NCBI RefSeq assembly: GCF_900104115.1 | Contig: NZ_FNJM01000009.1 | Span: 71,109-123,075, forward strand | DNA length: 51,967 nucleotides | Direction: 5' to 3' | Source: Clostridium gasigenes | Lineage (GTDB): Bacteria; Bacillota; Clostridia; Clostridiales; Clostridiaceae | Shown here: piece after piece, positions 38,953 to 50,417 of the stretch | Layout of the letters: every line of letters begins with the position of its first letter | Position numbering within the stretch: position 1 is the first letter of the stretch | The notes under the pieces: model-generated | Seen by the model: only the letters and a program-made list of their open reading frames with translations | What the model was told of the DNA's origin: nothing | Databases searched by the model: none | Made by a program: the position numbers and the translations under genes

Positions 38953-39207
38953 ATATTAAGTTAAGATAAAGGTGAATTTGGGTAAATTAGTTTTAATAGG
39001 TAGTATGGATGATGATGAAAAAATAGATTTATTAATTAAGGAAAAAATTAAAGAAAAATAAAGTGTATTTTAAAAATGGTGTAATTTGACTGTAAGTGAT
39101 ATAATAAATAAATAGATATTTATTATTCAAATGTTTAGAGATTAATCTTTATATATTTGTTTAATAATACTTAGAAATTAATCTAACAGAAAAGATAAAT
39201 TATTTTT

Positions 39208-39281
39208 AAATAACTAAATCTAATCTGAAAGAAAACTATGATAATAAGCAATTAGAGTTGAAACTATTATTTATTGAATAA
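39208..39281. repeat. 74-bp direct repeat, copy B
   Basis: It differs from 32106-32179 at three positions only. Both copies lie in intergenic DNA, in the same orientation. Confidence 0.85.
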
Positions 39282-39510
39282 TGAAAGCATAATATTAATA
39301 AATGTTATATGCTTTAGGAATATTTAAAATAACAGTCAAAGGTGCTATTATATCAGATGGTTATTTTAGAATATACCGTAATTAGTATTTATAATATTTT
39401 AGGTTTACTATGGTTTAGTTATACAATGATGGCAGATTGTAATAAATTACTTTAATAGTGATTTGTTTAGATGTGCTGAATAAAAAGTCAATTTATAATA
39501 GAGTTTAAAT

Positions 39511-39547
39511 CTAGCTTTCTATATATTAGAAGGCTAGGTTTTTTTTA
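39511..39547 (+). terminator. Terminator with no upstream gene
   Basis: CTAGC and TTCTA pair with TAGAAG and GCTAG and are followed by eight T. It is the expected end of a short noncoding transcript or of a hyd leader. Confidence 0.7.
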
Positions 39548-39624
39548 GTTTAATTGAGGATTATTTTAAGTAAAGAAATCTTGTGTAGCAGAGCTACAGG
39601 GGATATAAAGAGGTGGATAATAAA

Positions 39625-39873
39625 ATGAAAAAAATAGCAGTTGTAAGTGCAATATTAGAGGAACCAGAAAAATGCCAACAAGAGTTTAATGAAGTTGTTT
39701 CAACTTTTAGAGGAAGCATTAGAGGCCGTATGGGAATACCTTTTGAAGAAGGGGTATCAGTAATTTCAATAACGGTAATTGGAGATTTAGATGAAATAAA
39801 TAGTCTTACAGGGAAACTTGGAAATATAGAAGGAGTAATGGTTAAAACAGCTATTAGTAAAAAAGAATTATAA
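39625..39873 (+). CDS. TM1266-family putative regulator of the [FeFe]-hydrogenase system
   Basis: This 82-residue protein has the ferredoxin-like/ACT-type fold of the TM1266 family (MKKIAVVSAILEEPEKCQ, FRGSIRGRMGIPFEEG). In anaerobes it lies beside hydrogenase maturation genes. I chose ATG at 39625, preceded by AGAGGTGG; the frame also has a GTG at 39613 inside that site. It leads the hydE-hydG-hydF group. Its regulatory role is a family prediction. Confidence 0.88.
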   Translation: MKKIAVVSAILEEPEKCQQEFNEVVSTFRGSIRGRMGIPFEEGVSVISITVIGDLDEINSLTGKLGNIEGVMVKTAISKKEL

Positions 39874-39930
39874 GGGAACTTTAAAAAATAGAATGACATA
39901 GGGACTTATTATTTTTTTGAAGATACCTAA
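39871..39930. repeat. Dispersed hairpin element, copy 6
   Basis: TAAGGGAACTTTAAAAAATA and ATTTTTTTGAAGATACCTAA are inverted ends that fill the gap between the TM1266 gene and hydE, again starting at a stop codon. Confidence 0.5.
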
Positions 39931-39950
39931 GATTAAAGGTAGGTTTTAGG

Positions 39951-41051
39951 ATGATAAAAAAATATATAAACAAATTATATGAAACAAATAATACTACTGA
40001 TGAAGAATTATTATATATTCTTGATAATTTAGATGTTGATAGTAAAGAGTATCTTGTGGAAAAATCTCATGCTACTAGAATGAGAACTTATGGAAATAAA
40101 GTGTATATGAGAGGTCTTATAGAATTTACTAATTATTGTGTTAAAAATTGTGAGTATTGTGGTATTAGAGTAAGTAATAAAAAAGCAGATAGATATAGAT
40201 TAACAATAGAAGACATTATTGACTGTGCAGATATAGGAGACAGACTTGGATATAAAACTTATGTGCTTCAAGGTGGAGAAGATCCTTTTTTTACAGATGA
40301 AATAATGGTTGAAATTATTACTAAAATAAAAGATAAATATCCAAATAATGCAATAACACTTTCACTTGGAGAACGAAGTTATGAATCTTATGAAAAAATG
40401 TTTAAGGCTGGGGCTGATAGATATCTTTTAAGACATGAAACTGCAACTAAAGAACTTTATGAAAAGTTTCATCCTGGTGCAAGTTTTGAAAATCGAAGAG
40501 AGTGTTTATGGAATTTAAAGAAAATAGGATTCCAAATAGGTCCAGGATTTATGGTTGGATTACCAGGGCAAACAAATAAAGATTTAGTTAATGATCTTAG
40601 GTTTGTAAAAGATTTAGAGCCACAAATGTGTGGAATAGGACCATTTATACCACATAAGGATACAAACCTTGCAAATGAAATTGGTGGTAGTGTAGATAAA
40701 ACAACTACAATGCTAGCATTAATAAGACTTATGAATCCAGATGTGCTACTTCCATCTACTACAGCACTTGGAAGCATAGATACACAGGGGAGAGAAAAGG
40801 GAATAAAGGCAGGTGGAAATGTTGTTATGCCAAATCTTTCGCCAACAAGTGTTAGGGAAAAATATTCATTATATGATGGAAAAATATGTACAGGTGATGA
40901 AGCCGCTGAATGTAGATTATGCATAGAAAATAGAATTAAAGGTGCAGGGTTTGAAGTGGAAATTACAAGAGGGGATAACATAGCTTGGCAAACTAAAAAA
41001 GTTATTAAAAATGATGTTAAAAGGACATTTACTTTAGAGGGTGATTATTAG
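39951..41051 (+). CDS. hydE: [FeFe]-hydrogenase H-cluster radical SAM maturase HydE
   Basis: This 366-residue radical SAM enzyme has the CxxxCxxC cluster in CVKNCEYCGIR, YVLQGGEDPFF, and the C-terminal GGNVVMPNLSP region. HydE acts with HydG and HydF to build the organometallic 2Fe subcluster; it handles the HydG-derived iron-cysteine complex that leads to the bridging dithiomethylamine. It is followed by hydG after about 110 bases. Confidence 0.94.
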   Translation: MIKKYINKLYETNNTTDEELLYILDNLDVDSKEYLVEKSHATRMRTYGNKVYMRGLIEFTNYCVKNCEYCGIRVSNKKADRYRLTIEDIIDCADIGDRLGYKTYVLQGGEDPFFTDEIMVEIITKIKDKYPNNAITLSLGERSYESYEKMFKAGADRYLLRHETATKELYEKFHPGASFENRRECLWNLKKIGFQIGPGFMVGLPGQTNKDLVNDLRFVKDLEPQMCGIGPFIPHKDTNLANEIGGSVDKTTTMLALIRLMNPDVLLPSTTALGSIDTQGREKGIKAGGNVVMPNLSPTSVREKYSLYDGKICTGDEAAECRLCIENRIKGAGFEVEITRGDNIAWQTKKVIKNDVKRTFTLEGDY

Positions 41052-41160
41052 AGTATAGTATATAAAAAGCAAATAATAATTTGGAAAACATTTATATGAA
41101 AATCAAATTAGAATATTTAAAGTATATTCTAAAATATAATAATTAAAAGGCGGTATGGGT

Positions 41161-42537
41161 ATGTTTATAGATCACAAATATATTGAAGAGGTTTTAGAAA
41201 GTTCAAAAAATGCAACAAAAGAAGAAATTCAAGAGGTATTAAATAGAGCAAAAAAAAGCAAAGGATTATCTCACAAGGATATAGCAATTTTACTTGAAAC
41301 TGATAATGAAGAGCAACTATCAGAAATGTATAAAATAGCTGGGGAGATAAAAGAATCTATTTATGGTAAAAGAATTGTTATGTTTGCTCCACTATATGTT
41401 AGTGATTATTGTGTGAACAATTGTGTTTATTGTGGATATAAAAACTGTAATACATTTAAAAGAAGAAGATTAACACAAGAAGAAGTTGCACAAGAAGTTA
41501 AAATATTAGAAAAAATGGGACATAAAAGATTGGCATTAGAACTTGGAGAAGATCCCGTAAATGCACCAATTGAGTATGTTTTAGAATGTTTAGATACAAT
41601 TTATAAAACACAAAATAGAAATGGTGAAATTAGAAGAGTTAATGTTAATATAGCAGCAACAACTGTTGAAAATTATAAAAAGTTAAAGAAAGCTAATATC
41701 GGAACTTATATATTATTCCAAGAAACTTATAATAAACCAAGTTATGAAGCTATGCATCCAAAATCATTAAAAGGAGATTATAACTATCATTTAACAGCTT
41801 TTGATAGAGCAATGGAAGCTGGAGTTGATGATGTTGGAGCTGGTGTACTATTTGGGCTTGCAGATCCTAAATTCGAAGTTTTAGGATTAATGATGCACAA
41901 CGAGCATTTAGAAAAGAAATTTGGAGTTGGATTCCATACAATTTCTATGCCAAGAATTAAACCAGCAGAGGGAATGACTTTAGAAAATTTTCCAAACCTT
42001 CTTACAGATGAAATGTTTAAGAAATTAGTAGCAATAATTAGAATAGCAGTGCCATTTACAGGGTTAATTATGTCTACAAGAGAAACTGCAGAAATTAGAA
42101 GAGAAGTATTAAAATATGGAGTTTCTCAAGTAAGTGCAGGTTCAAGCACTGGGGTAGGTGGATACACAGAAAGAGAAAAAGGTGGAAGCATAGAACAATT
42201 TATTACTTCAGATAGCAGATCAACTTTAGAAGTTTTAAAAGGATTACTTGATGATGGATACATTCCAAGTTATTGCACTGCTTGTTACAGAAAAGGAAGA
42301 ACTGGTGAAAGATTTATGAAGCTTGCAAAATCAGGTGAAATACAAAATGTATGTGAGCCTAATGCAATGATGACATTAATGGAATTTGCTTTAGATTATG
42401 GTGACAAAGAAATTTTAGAAAAGGCAGAAGCCTTAGTCAAAAAGGAATCAGAAAGAATTAAAAGAGATGATATAAAAATACTTCTTAAAAATAATATAGA
42501 AAAACTTAAAAAAGGTGAAAGAGATTTATATCTTTAG
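41161..42537 (+). CDS. hydG: [FeFe]-hydrogenase H-cluster radical SAM maturase HydG
   Basis: This 458-residue tyrosine lyase makes CO and cyanide ligands from tyrosine. It has the radical SAM cysteines CVNNCVYCGYKN and the C-terminal auxiliary cluster motif CTACYRKG with a third Cys 22 residues later in VCEPNAM. I chose ATG at 41161 because AGGCGG is seven bases before it; ATG 41155 is two codons earlier. It ends eight bases before hydF. Confidence 0.95.
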   Translation: MFIDHKYIEEVLESSKNATKEEIQEVLNRAKKSKGLSHKDIAILLETDNEEQLSEMYKIAGEIKESIYGKRIVMFAPLYVSDYCVNNCVYCGYKNCNTFKRRRLTQEEVAQEVKILEKMGHKRLALELGEDPVNAPIEYVLECLDTIYKTQNRNGEIRRVNVNIAATTVENYKKLKKANIGTYILFQETYNKPSYEAMHPKSLKGDYNYHLTAFDRAMEAGVDDVGAGVLFGLADPKFEVLGLMMHNEHLEKKFGVGFHTISMPRIKPAEGMTLENFPNLLTDEMFKKLVAIIRIAVPFTGLIMSTRETAEIRREVLKYGVSQVSAGSSTGVGGYTEREKGGSIEQFITSDSRSTLEVLKGLLDDGYIPSYCTACYRKGRTGERFMKLAKSGEIQNVCEPNAMMTLMEFALDYGDKEILEKAEALVKKESERIKRDDIKILLKNNIEKLKKGERDLYL

Positions 42538-42545
42538 GAGGAGTC

Positions 42546-43730
42546 ATGAATAGTACACCAAACTCAAATAGAAAACATATAGCCATATATGGAAAAACAA
42601 ATGCAGGTAAATCATCTTTAATTAACTGCATTTTAAATCAAGAAGTGTCCTTAGTTTCAAAAACTCGTGGTACAACAACAGATCCAGTTTCAAAGGCTAT
42701 GGAGTTAATCCCAGTTGGACCAGTTTTGTTTATTGATACTGCAGGGCTTGATGATAAAAGCAAACTTGGTGAAATAAGAGTTAAGAAAACCTTAGAGGTA
42801 TTAAAGAAGACTGATATCGGATTATATGTAATGGATATTAATGATTTAGATATAGAAAATTATAATGAAATAAAATTAAGATTTAAGAAGTATAATATTC
42901 CATATATTACTGTAATTAATAAGGTAGATACAGCTAGTGTAGAAGAGCTTAATAAAGTAAAAGAAATTTTAAAAAATGTAATATTTTTATCATCTAGAAC
43001 AGGTGAGGGAATAGAAAAGTTAAAGGAAGAACTAATTAAGAAAATAGAACTAGAAGAGGAGGATTCCCCTCTAGTTGGAGATTTACTACCTTATAACAGT
43101 AAGGTTATTTTAGTTGTGCCAATAGATTCTGAAGCTCCAAAGGGAAGATTAATTTTGCCACAAGTTCAATGTATAAGAGATTGTTTAGATCATGGGATAA
43201 AAAGCTATGTTGTGAGAGATACAGAACTAGAATCAGCATTAGAAGAAATTAAAGATGTGGATTTAGTAATAACAGATTCACAAGCTTTTAAAAATGTAGA
43301 TAAGATAGTTCCGCGAAACATTAAACTAACAAGTTTCTCAATATTATTTGCAAGGCAAAAAGGTGATTTAGACTCATTTGTGCAAGGTGCAAAGAAAATT
43401 GAAGAGTTAAATAAAGATTCTAAAATATTAATTTCAGAAAGCTGTTCACATAATATTTCCCATGAAGATATAGGAAGATTTAAAATACCAAAAATGCTTA
43501 ATAAATATGTAGGTGCAGAATTAAACTATGAATTTAGAGTAGGGAGTGATTTCCCTGAAGATATAAAAAAATATGATTTAATTATTCATTGTGGGGCCTG
43601 TATGATAAATAGAAAAACAGTGATAAATAGAATAAACTACTGCAAAGAAAATAATGTGGCAATAACAAACTATGGAGTAGTTATTGCATATTTAACAGGG
43701 ATACTGAAGAGAACATTAAGTATTTATTAG
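42546..43730 (+). CDS. hydF: [FeFe]-hydrogenase H-cluster maturation GTPase HydF
   Basis: This 394-residue scaffold protein has a GTPase domain (YGKTNAGKSSLIN P-loop, DTAGLDD, NKVD), a dimerisation domain and a C-terminal 4Fe-4S site formed by ESCSH and IHCGACM. It assembles and delivers the 2Fe subcluster to the hydrogenase. TTAGGAGG precedes ATG. The hydrogenase structural gene is not in the window. Confidence 0.95.
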   Translation: MNSTPNSNRKHIAIYGKTNAGKSSLINCILNQEVSLVSKTRGTTTDPVSKAMELIPVGPVLFIDTAGLDDKSKLGEIRVKKTLEVLKKTDIGLYVMDINDLDIENYNEIKLRFKKYNIPYITVINKVDTASVEELNKVKEILKNVIFLSSRTGEGIEKLKEELIKKIELEEEDSPLVGDLLPYNSKVILVVPIDSEAPKGRLILPQVQCIRDCLDHGIKSYVVRDTELESALEEIKDVDLVITDSQAFKNVDKIVPRNIKLTSFSILFARQKGDLDSFVQGAKKIEELNKDSKILISESCSHNISHEDIGRFKIPKMLNKYVGAELNYEFRVGSDFPEDIKKYDLIIHCGACMINRKTVINRINYCKENNVAITNYGVVIAYLTGILKRTLSIY

Positions 43731-43734
43731 TAGT

Positions 43735-43780
43735 AAAAAGCTATCTAAGTTATGCAGTTTTCAAATTTAGATAGCTTTTA
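43735..43780. terminator. Terminator after hydF
   Basis: AAAAGCTATCTAA pairs with TTAGATAGCTTTT around an 18-base loop. It also serves the convergent lactonase gene. Confidence 0.88.
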
Positions 43781-43835
43781 TTTATATTAAATTTGTGAAA
43801 AGATAACCATATAAATAGATTAAATATAAGGAGAA

Positions 43836-44861
43836 TTATAAAAAAGTTATACATACTGGTGTAGGAACATTAATGTTTTTCTGAACAAGTGATAATGTTC
43901 CATTAAGAATATCTCTCTTATAAACAGTTAGATTATTAGTTAGTTCATTACAAATTACAATGAAATCTTCATTTGGAGTTAAATTAAAATCTCTAGGACC
44001 ATCACCATAAGTTCTATAAATATTAATTAAGGTTAAATTACCAGTAGAGTTGCATATTGAATAAACTACAAGTGAATTATCCCCTCTATTTGAACCATAA
44101 AGAAATTTACCATCTGAACTTATGCGAATAGCAGCGGCTGAATTAATACCATTAAAGTTTTCAGGAACTGTAGATATATAATTTAATATATTAAATCCTA
44201 AAATTGAGTCATAAGATAAAATAACTATTTCAGATGAGGATTCACATATTAAATAAGCAAATTTTCCATTTGGATGAAATACTATATGTCTTGGACCAGA
44301 TCCCTTTTTAACTTTTAAAATTAATCTATTACCTATAAACCCTTGATTATAATTATATAAAATAACTTCATCATGTCCTAAATCAACAGCACATAAATAT
44401 TTTTTATCAGGAGTTAAATCTACAAAATGTATATGAGATTTATCCTTGTGAATAATTTCGGAAATAATATTATTAAGTTCACCGGTTTCTTTTAAGCTAT
44501 AGGAAATTATATTTTTTTCATGATAATTACCTGAAAATACAGTGTTATTTATATTATCTAAACTCACGTAACAAGGTGGCTTTCCTGAGGAAGAGGATGA
44601 GTTTAAATAGGTAAGAGTAAAATCATCATTAATATTAAAAGAAGCCACACCACCACATATGTTATTATTTTCATCATTTAACTTTATAACAGAATATAAC
44701 TTTCTAGTGTTACTGTTAATTGTTAAGTAGGTTGGGTTTTCAATTTTAGAAGCTAAGCTGATATTAGAAATTAGTCCTGTAGTATTATCTAAGGAAAAAT
44801 TATATATACCTTCACTTTCGCCTTTAGTATAAGTTCCAATATATCCTCTATAAGTATTCAT
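43836..44861 (-). CDS. Lactonase family beta-propeller protein (6-phosphogluconolactonase-like)
   Basis: This 341-residue protein begins MNTYRGYIGTYTKGESEGIY and has propeller-blade motifs including GSGPRHIVFHPNGKFAY, SSDGKFLYGSNRGDNSL and YGDGPRDFNLTPNEDF. This is the seven-bladed Pgl-type lactonase family. It has no signal peptide. It lies 37 bases downstream of adenine deaminase on the same strand, so the two are probably co-transcribed. Activity on 6-phosphogluconolactone is possible but not fixed by sequence. Confidence 0.88.
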   Translation of the reverse strand: MNTYRGYIGTYTKGESEGIYNFSLDNTTGLISNISLASKIENPTYLTINSNTRKLYSVIKLNDENNNICGGVASFNINDDFTLTYLNSSSSSGKPPCYVSLDNINNTVFSGNYHEKNIISYSLKETGELNNIISEIIHKDKSHIHFVDLTPDKKYLCAVDLGHDEVILYNYNQGFIGNRLILKVKKGSGPRHIVFHPNGKFAYLICESSSEIVILSYDSILGFNILNYISTVPENFNGINSAAAIRISSDGKFLYGSNRGDNSLVVYSICNSTGNLTLINIYRTYGDGPRDFNLTPNEDFIVICNELTNNLTVYKRDILNGTLSLVQKNINVPTPVCITFL

Positions 44862-44898
44862 AATATAATATCACTCCTATGGTTAAAATTTAGGTGAA

Positions 44899-46635
44899 TT
44901 ATTCTGCAACAGGTATAAACTCAAATTTAATTACATCAAACAAACCTTTATCTGTAATTTTAATAGTGGGAATTACAGGTAGTGATAGGAATGATAACGT
45001 TAAAAATGGATTAAAGTTTATAGTAGGTGCAATTTTATTTACAGCTAAGTTAAGGTTGTTAATATCTTTTATAACATCTTCAGATTTACGTGAGGTAATT
45101 AAACCAGCAATTTCAAGCGAAATAGAAGCTAATATAGTTTTGTTTTTTACAACTATAATGCCACCTTTTATTTTTTTAAGTTCTTCAACTGCAAATAGCA
45201 TATCTGAATCTGTAGAGCCACAAACTATCATATTATGAGAATCATGAGCAATGGTTGTAGCAATCGCGCCTTCTTTTATATTTAAACCTTTAAGAATGCC
45301 AAGCCCCATGTTGCCAGTAGCATTATGTCTTTCAATTACAGCTACTTTTAATAAATCTAAGGTCGTAGATGATGTAAACTCATCATTAATAGCAACTTCG
45401 TTAATATTAATCCTTAAGTGATTACTTTCAAGCTTGTTTGGAATAATTTCAATTACATTTAAGATAGATTTATCTTTAATATCTATTTTAAAGCTTTCTT
45501 TTGATAGAGGAGGAAGATTAATACTATTTTTTATATTTATTATTACAGAATCTTTCTCATCAATATTTATAAGTTTATTTTCTTTAACTACAAGATTACC
45601 ATTTTTATAAACAGAATTTATTTTAAAAGTATTTAATTCATCTAAAATTAGGAAATCGGCTATATATCCAGGGGCTATTGCACCTTTATGTTTTAAACCA
45701 TAACATTCAGCAGTATTTAAAGTGGACATTTGAATAGCTGTTTCTGGTTTCAAACCATATTCTATTACCATTTTTATCGAATTATCTATGCTTCCATTTT
45801 CAATTAAATCATCAATATGCTTATCATCGGTACATAAACAAACACGTCTACTATTAGCAATTGAAGTGGCTTTTATTAATTCTTTAAGATTTTTAGCTAC
45901 AGTACCTTCACGTATTAAAACATACATACCACGTCTTATTCTATCTATGACTTCATCTGCATTATGACATTCGTGATCTGTTGTTATATTAGCAGTAGTA
46001 TATGCGTTTAACATTATTTTATCAAAACCGGCGCCATGTCCATCTATAATTAATCCTTTAGATCTAGCATCCCAGATTTTATTTATCATCTTTTCATCAC
46101 AATTTAAAACAGAAGGAAAATTCATTACTTCAGCAAGTCCAAGTACTTTTTGATTAGTATAAAGAGGAGATAAATCTTCGCTTTCTAGTACTGCACCGCT
46201 ACTTTCAAATGAAGTTGCAGGAACGCAAGATGGTAACATAAAGTAAAAATCAAAGGGTATGTTTTCACTTAATTTAAACATAAGCTCTATACCAGCTATC
46301 CCTAAAACATTAGCGATCTCATGAGGGTCAGTAATTATTGAAGTTATTCCATGAATAAGTGCAGCCTTATAATATTCCTTTGGAGTTGTTAATGAAGATT
46401 CAATATGGGCATGTCCATCAATAAGTCCAGGACAAATATACTTTCCTGTTCCATCAATAGTAAAAGTACCATTATATTCACCAATACCAACAATATATCC
46501 ATGCTTAATAGCTACATCAGAAATAAAAGAATCATTTTGAAATACATCTATAATAGTTACATTTTTAATGACTAAGTCACAAGTTTCAGTTTTTGAAGCT
46601 GCTTTAATTTGTTCTATAAAATTAATTTTATCCAT
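44899..46635 (-). CDS. ade: Adenine deaminase
   Basis: This 578-residue amidohydrolase converts adenine to hypoxanthine and ammonia for purine salvage. It has the metal-binding CPGLIDGHAHIESS, DPHEIANVLG, IDGHGAG and CTDDKHIDD motifs, and the C-terminal adenine-deaminase domain with IAHDSHNMIVCG. AAAGGTGG precedes ATG. It is first in a two-gene minus-strand unit with the lactonase. Confidence 0.94.
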   Translation of the reverse strand: MDKINFIEQIKAASKTETCDLVIKNVTIIDVFQNDSFISDVAIKHGYIVGIGEYNGTFTIDGTGKYICPGLIDGHAHIESSLTTPKEYYKAALIHGITSIITDPHEIANVLGIAGIELMFKLSENIPFDFYFMLPSCVPATSFESSGAVLESEDLSPLYTNQKVLGLAEVMNFPSVLNCDEKMINKIWDARSKGLIIDGHGAGFDKIMLNAYTTANITTDHECHNADEVIDRIRRGMYVLIREGTVAKNLKELIKATSIANSRRVCLCTDDKHIDDLIENGSIDNSIKMVIEYGLKPETAIQMSTLNTAECYGLKHKGAIAPGYIADFLILDELNTFKINSVYKNGNLVVKENKLINIDEKDSVIINIKNSINLPPLSKESFKIDIKDKSILNVIEIIPNKLESNHLRININEVAINDEFTSSTTLDLLKVAVIERHNATGNMGLGILKGLNIKEGAIATTIAHDSHNMIVCGSTDSDMLFAVEELKKIKGGIIVVKNKTILASISLEIAGLITSRKSEDVIKDINNLNLAVNKIAPTINFNPFLTLSFLSLPVIPTIKITDKGLFDVIKFEFIPVAE

Positions 46636-46855
46636 TATAAAACCACCTTTAAACCAATTAACCTTTGTGAATTAAGATTTAATAGTAATATATTATACCA
46701 AGGTTATTGTTATTCATTATATTTAATAAGAAGTATAGTGTCAAATAGACTATTATTAAGATATTTAAAAATGTGTGACTAAAAATTAGTTAATTAATTT
46801 TAATATATAATAGTCGTAATATAATATATTATGAACATATTGAGGCACATATTAA

Positions 46856-49034
<2,179 letters not shown>

Positions 49035-49091
49035 ATAATAGACAAATAATTTTAAATTAGAATATGTTTTAAAAGAACTTTAGCATTGGGT

Positions 49092-49130
49092 AAACCTTAA
49101 AGTATACTCTTTGCTAAGGTTTTTTGTTTT
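49092..49130 (+). terminator. Second terminator before metA
   Basis: AAACCTTA pairs with TAAGGTTT, followed by a T-rich tail. Confidence 0.65.
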
Positions 49131-49220
49131 AGTAAGATATTTTTAAATTATCAAGTCTAAGTACTTTGTATATATTATTTAATATTTTTTTATAACCTAA
49201 AATTATATTGATGTTTAAAA

Positions 49221-49241
49221 TTAAACCAATTTATGGTTTAA
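49221..49241. promoter_or_regulatory. Small inverted repeat in front of metA
   Basis: TTAAACCA and TGGTTTAA flank five bases, 25 bases before the metA start. It could be an operator; no S-box or T-box features are visible. Confidence 0.35.
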
Positions 49242-49265
49242 TTAGTTTATAAGGGGATGGTATAA

Positions 49266-50198
49266 TTGCCAATTAAGATTCCAGTTGAATTACCAGCTTT
49301 TAAGGTTTTGTCTAGTGAAAATATATTTGTTATGAATATGGAAAGAGCTAAGACTCAAGACATTAGACCTTTAAAAATAGCTATAGTAAATTTAATGCCA
49401 AAAAAGATTCAGGCAGAAAATGAACTTTTAAGATACTTATCAAATACTCCAATACAAGTAGAGGTAAAGCTGATACAAACTAAAAGTTATACTTCTCAAA
49501 ACACATCTCTTTTGCATTTAAAAAAATTCTACAATTATTTTGATGATATAAAAGGGGAAAAGTTCGATGGGTTAATAATTACAGGGGCACCAGTAGAACA
49601 AATGAATTTTGACGAAGTATTATATTGGGATGAACTTAAAGAAATAATGGAATGGAGTAAAGAAAATGTATTTTCAACATTACATATTTGTTGGGGCGCT
49701 CAAGCTGCATTATATTATCATTATGGAATTGAAAAATACCCACTAAAAGAAAAGATGTTTGGAGTATTTCCTCATTGGGTAAATAATCCTAATGCTGACA
49801 TTACAAGAGGGTTAGATGATATATTTTATGCGCCACACTCAAGGCATACAGAAGTTAAAAGAGAAGACATAGAAAAGGTAGAAGGATTAGAAATATTATC
49901 AGAGTCAGAAGATGCAGGAGTATTTATTGTAGCAACAAAAGAAAGAAGACAAATATTTATTACTGGTCACCTAGAATATGATAGAAATACATTAAGGGAT
50001 GAATATCTAAGGGATATCGAAAAAGGATTGAAAATAAATGTTCCTAAAAATTATTTTCCAAATGACAATTCAGATTGTACACCAATGGTAAGATGGCGTG
50101 GAAGTGCTAACATAGTTTTTGGAAATTGGTTAAATTATTGTGTTTATCAAAACACTCCATTTAATATTAATGATATAAAAAATATGACTTTAATATAA
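49266..50198 (+). CDS. metA: Homoserine O-acetyltransferase (MetA family)
   Basis: This 310-residue MetA-type enzyme activates homoserine for methionine synthesis. It has catalytic Cys142 in [18 protein letters not shown] with the catalytic His, and [10 protein letters not shown] with the catalytic Glu. In MetA enzymes residue 111 decides the acyl donor: Glu gives acetyl-CoA and Gly gives succinyl-CoA. Here ITGAPVEQ places Glu exactly at 111, so O-acetylation is predicted even though automatic annotation often says succinyltransferase. It starts at TTG 49266 ([11 protein letters not shown]) with AAGGGGATGG upstream. Confidence 0.94.
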   Translation: MPIKIPVELPAFKVLSSENIFVMNMERAKTQDIRPLKIAIVNLMPKKIQAENELLRYLSNTPIQVEVKLIQTKSYTSQNTSLLHLKKFYNYFDDIKGEKFDGLIITGAPVEQMNFDEVLYWDELKEIMEWSKENVFSTLHICWGAQAALYYHYGIEKYPLKEKMFGVFPHWVNNPNADITRGLDDIFYAPHSRHTEVKREDIEKVEGLEILSESEDAGVFIVATKERRQIFITGHLEYDRNTLRDEYLRDIEKGLKINVPKNYFPNDNSDCTPMVRWRGSANIVFGNWLNYCVYQNTPFNINDIKNMTLI

Positions 50199-50246
50199 TT
50201 CATTTAGCTTATGAAGTTGACTAAGCCAATAAGTTACAAAGATGAC

Positions 50247-50403
50247 TTAGGTACATGAAAATAAATAACAAGTCAGGATGAAACATATATTTTGCATCAG
50301 ATAAGGAGACCGGTTCCTTTGATAATGTGTACTATAGGCAGATCTGGTCAACAAAGTATGATGCAAAATAGCATACTGACTTGATATTTATTTGAATGTT
50401 TAC
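50247..50403. repeat. Dispersed hairpin element, copy 7 (long form)
   Basis: This 157-base copy has ends TTAGGTACATGAAAATAAAT and ATATTTATTTGAATGTTTAC, with an extended stem (ACAAGTCAG/CTGACTTG and TTTTGCATCA/TGATGCAAAA) and an internal segment with its own pairing. It fills the gap between metA and the UppS-like gene. Confidence 0.75.
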
Positions 50404-50417
50404 TATATAAAAAAAGG

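Larger units (their letters stand above)
38953..39624. other. Gene-poor region with direct repeat and orphan terminator
   Basis: These 672 bases contain the second copy of the 74-bp repeat (39208-39281) and a strong terminator (39511-39547) with no gene in front of it. A 29-codon open frame from GTG 38972 to 39061 also occurs, but it has no well-spaced ribosome binding site. The rest is AT-rich and shows no gene I can support. A small RNA ending at 39547 is possible. Confidence 0.55.

Noticed and set aside
38972..39061. 29-codon open frame starting GTG after the sensor kinase gene
   Set aside because: AAAGG abuts the GTG with no spacing, and no homologue is recognisable. It is mentioned only in the description of the region.
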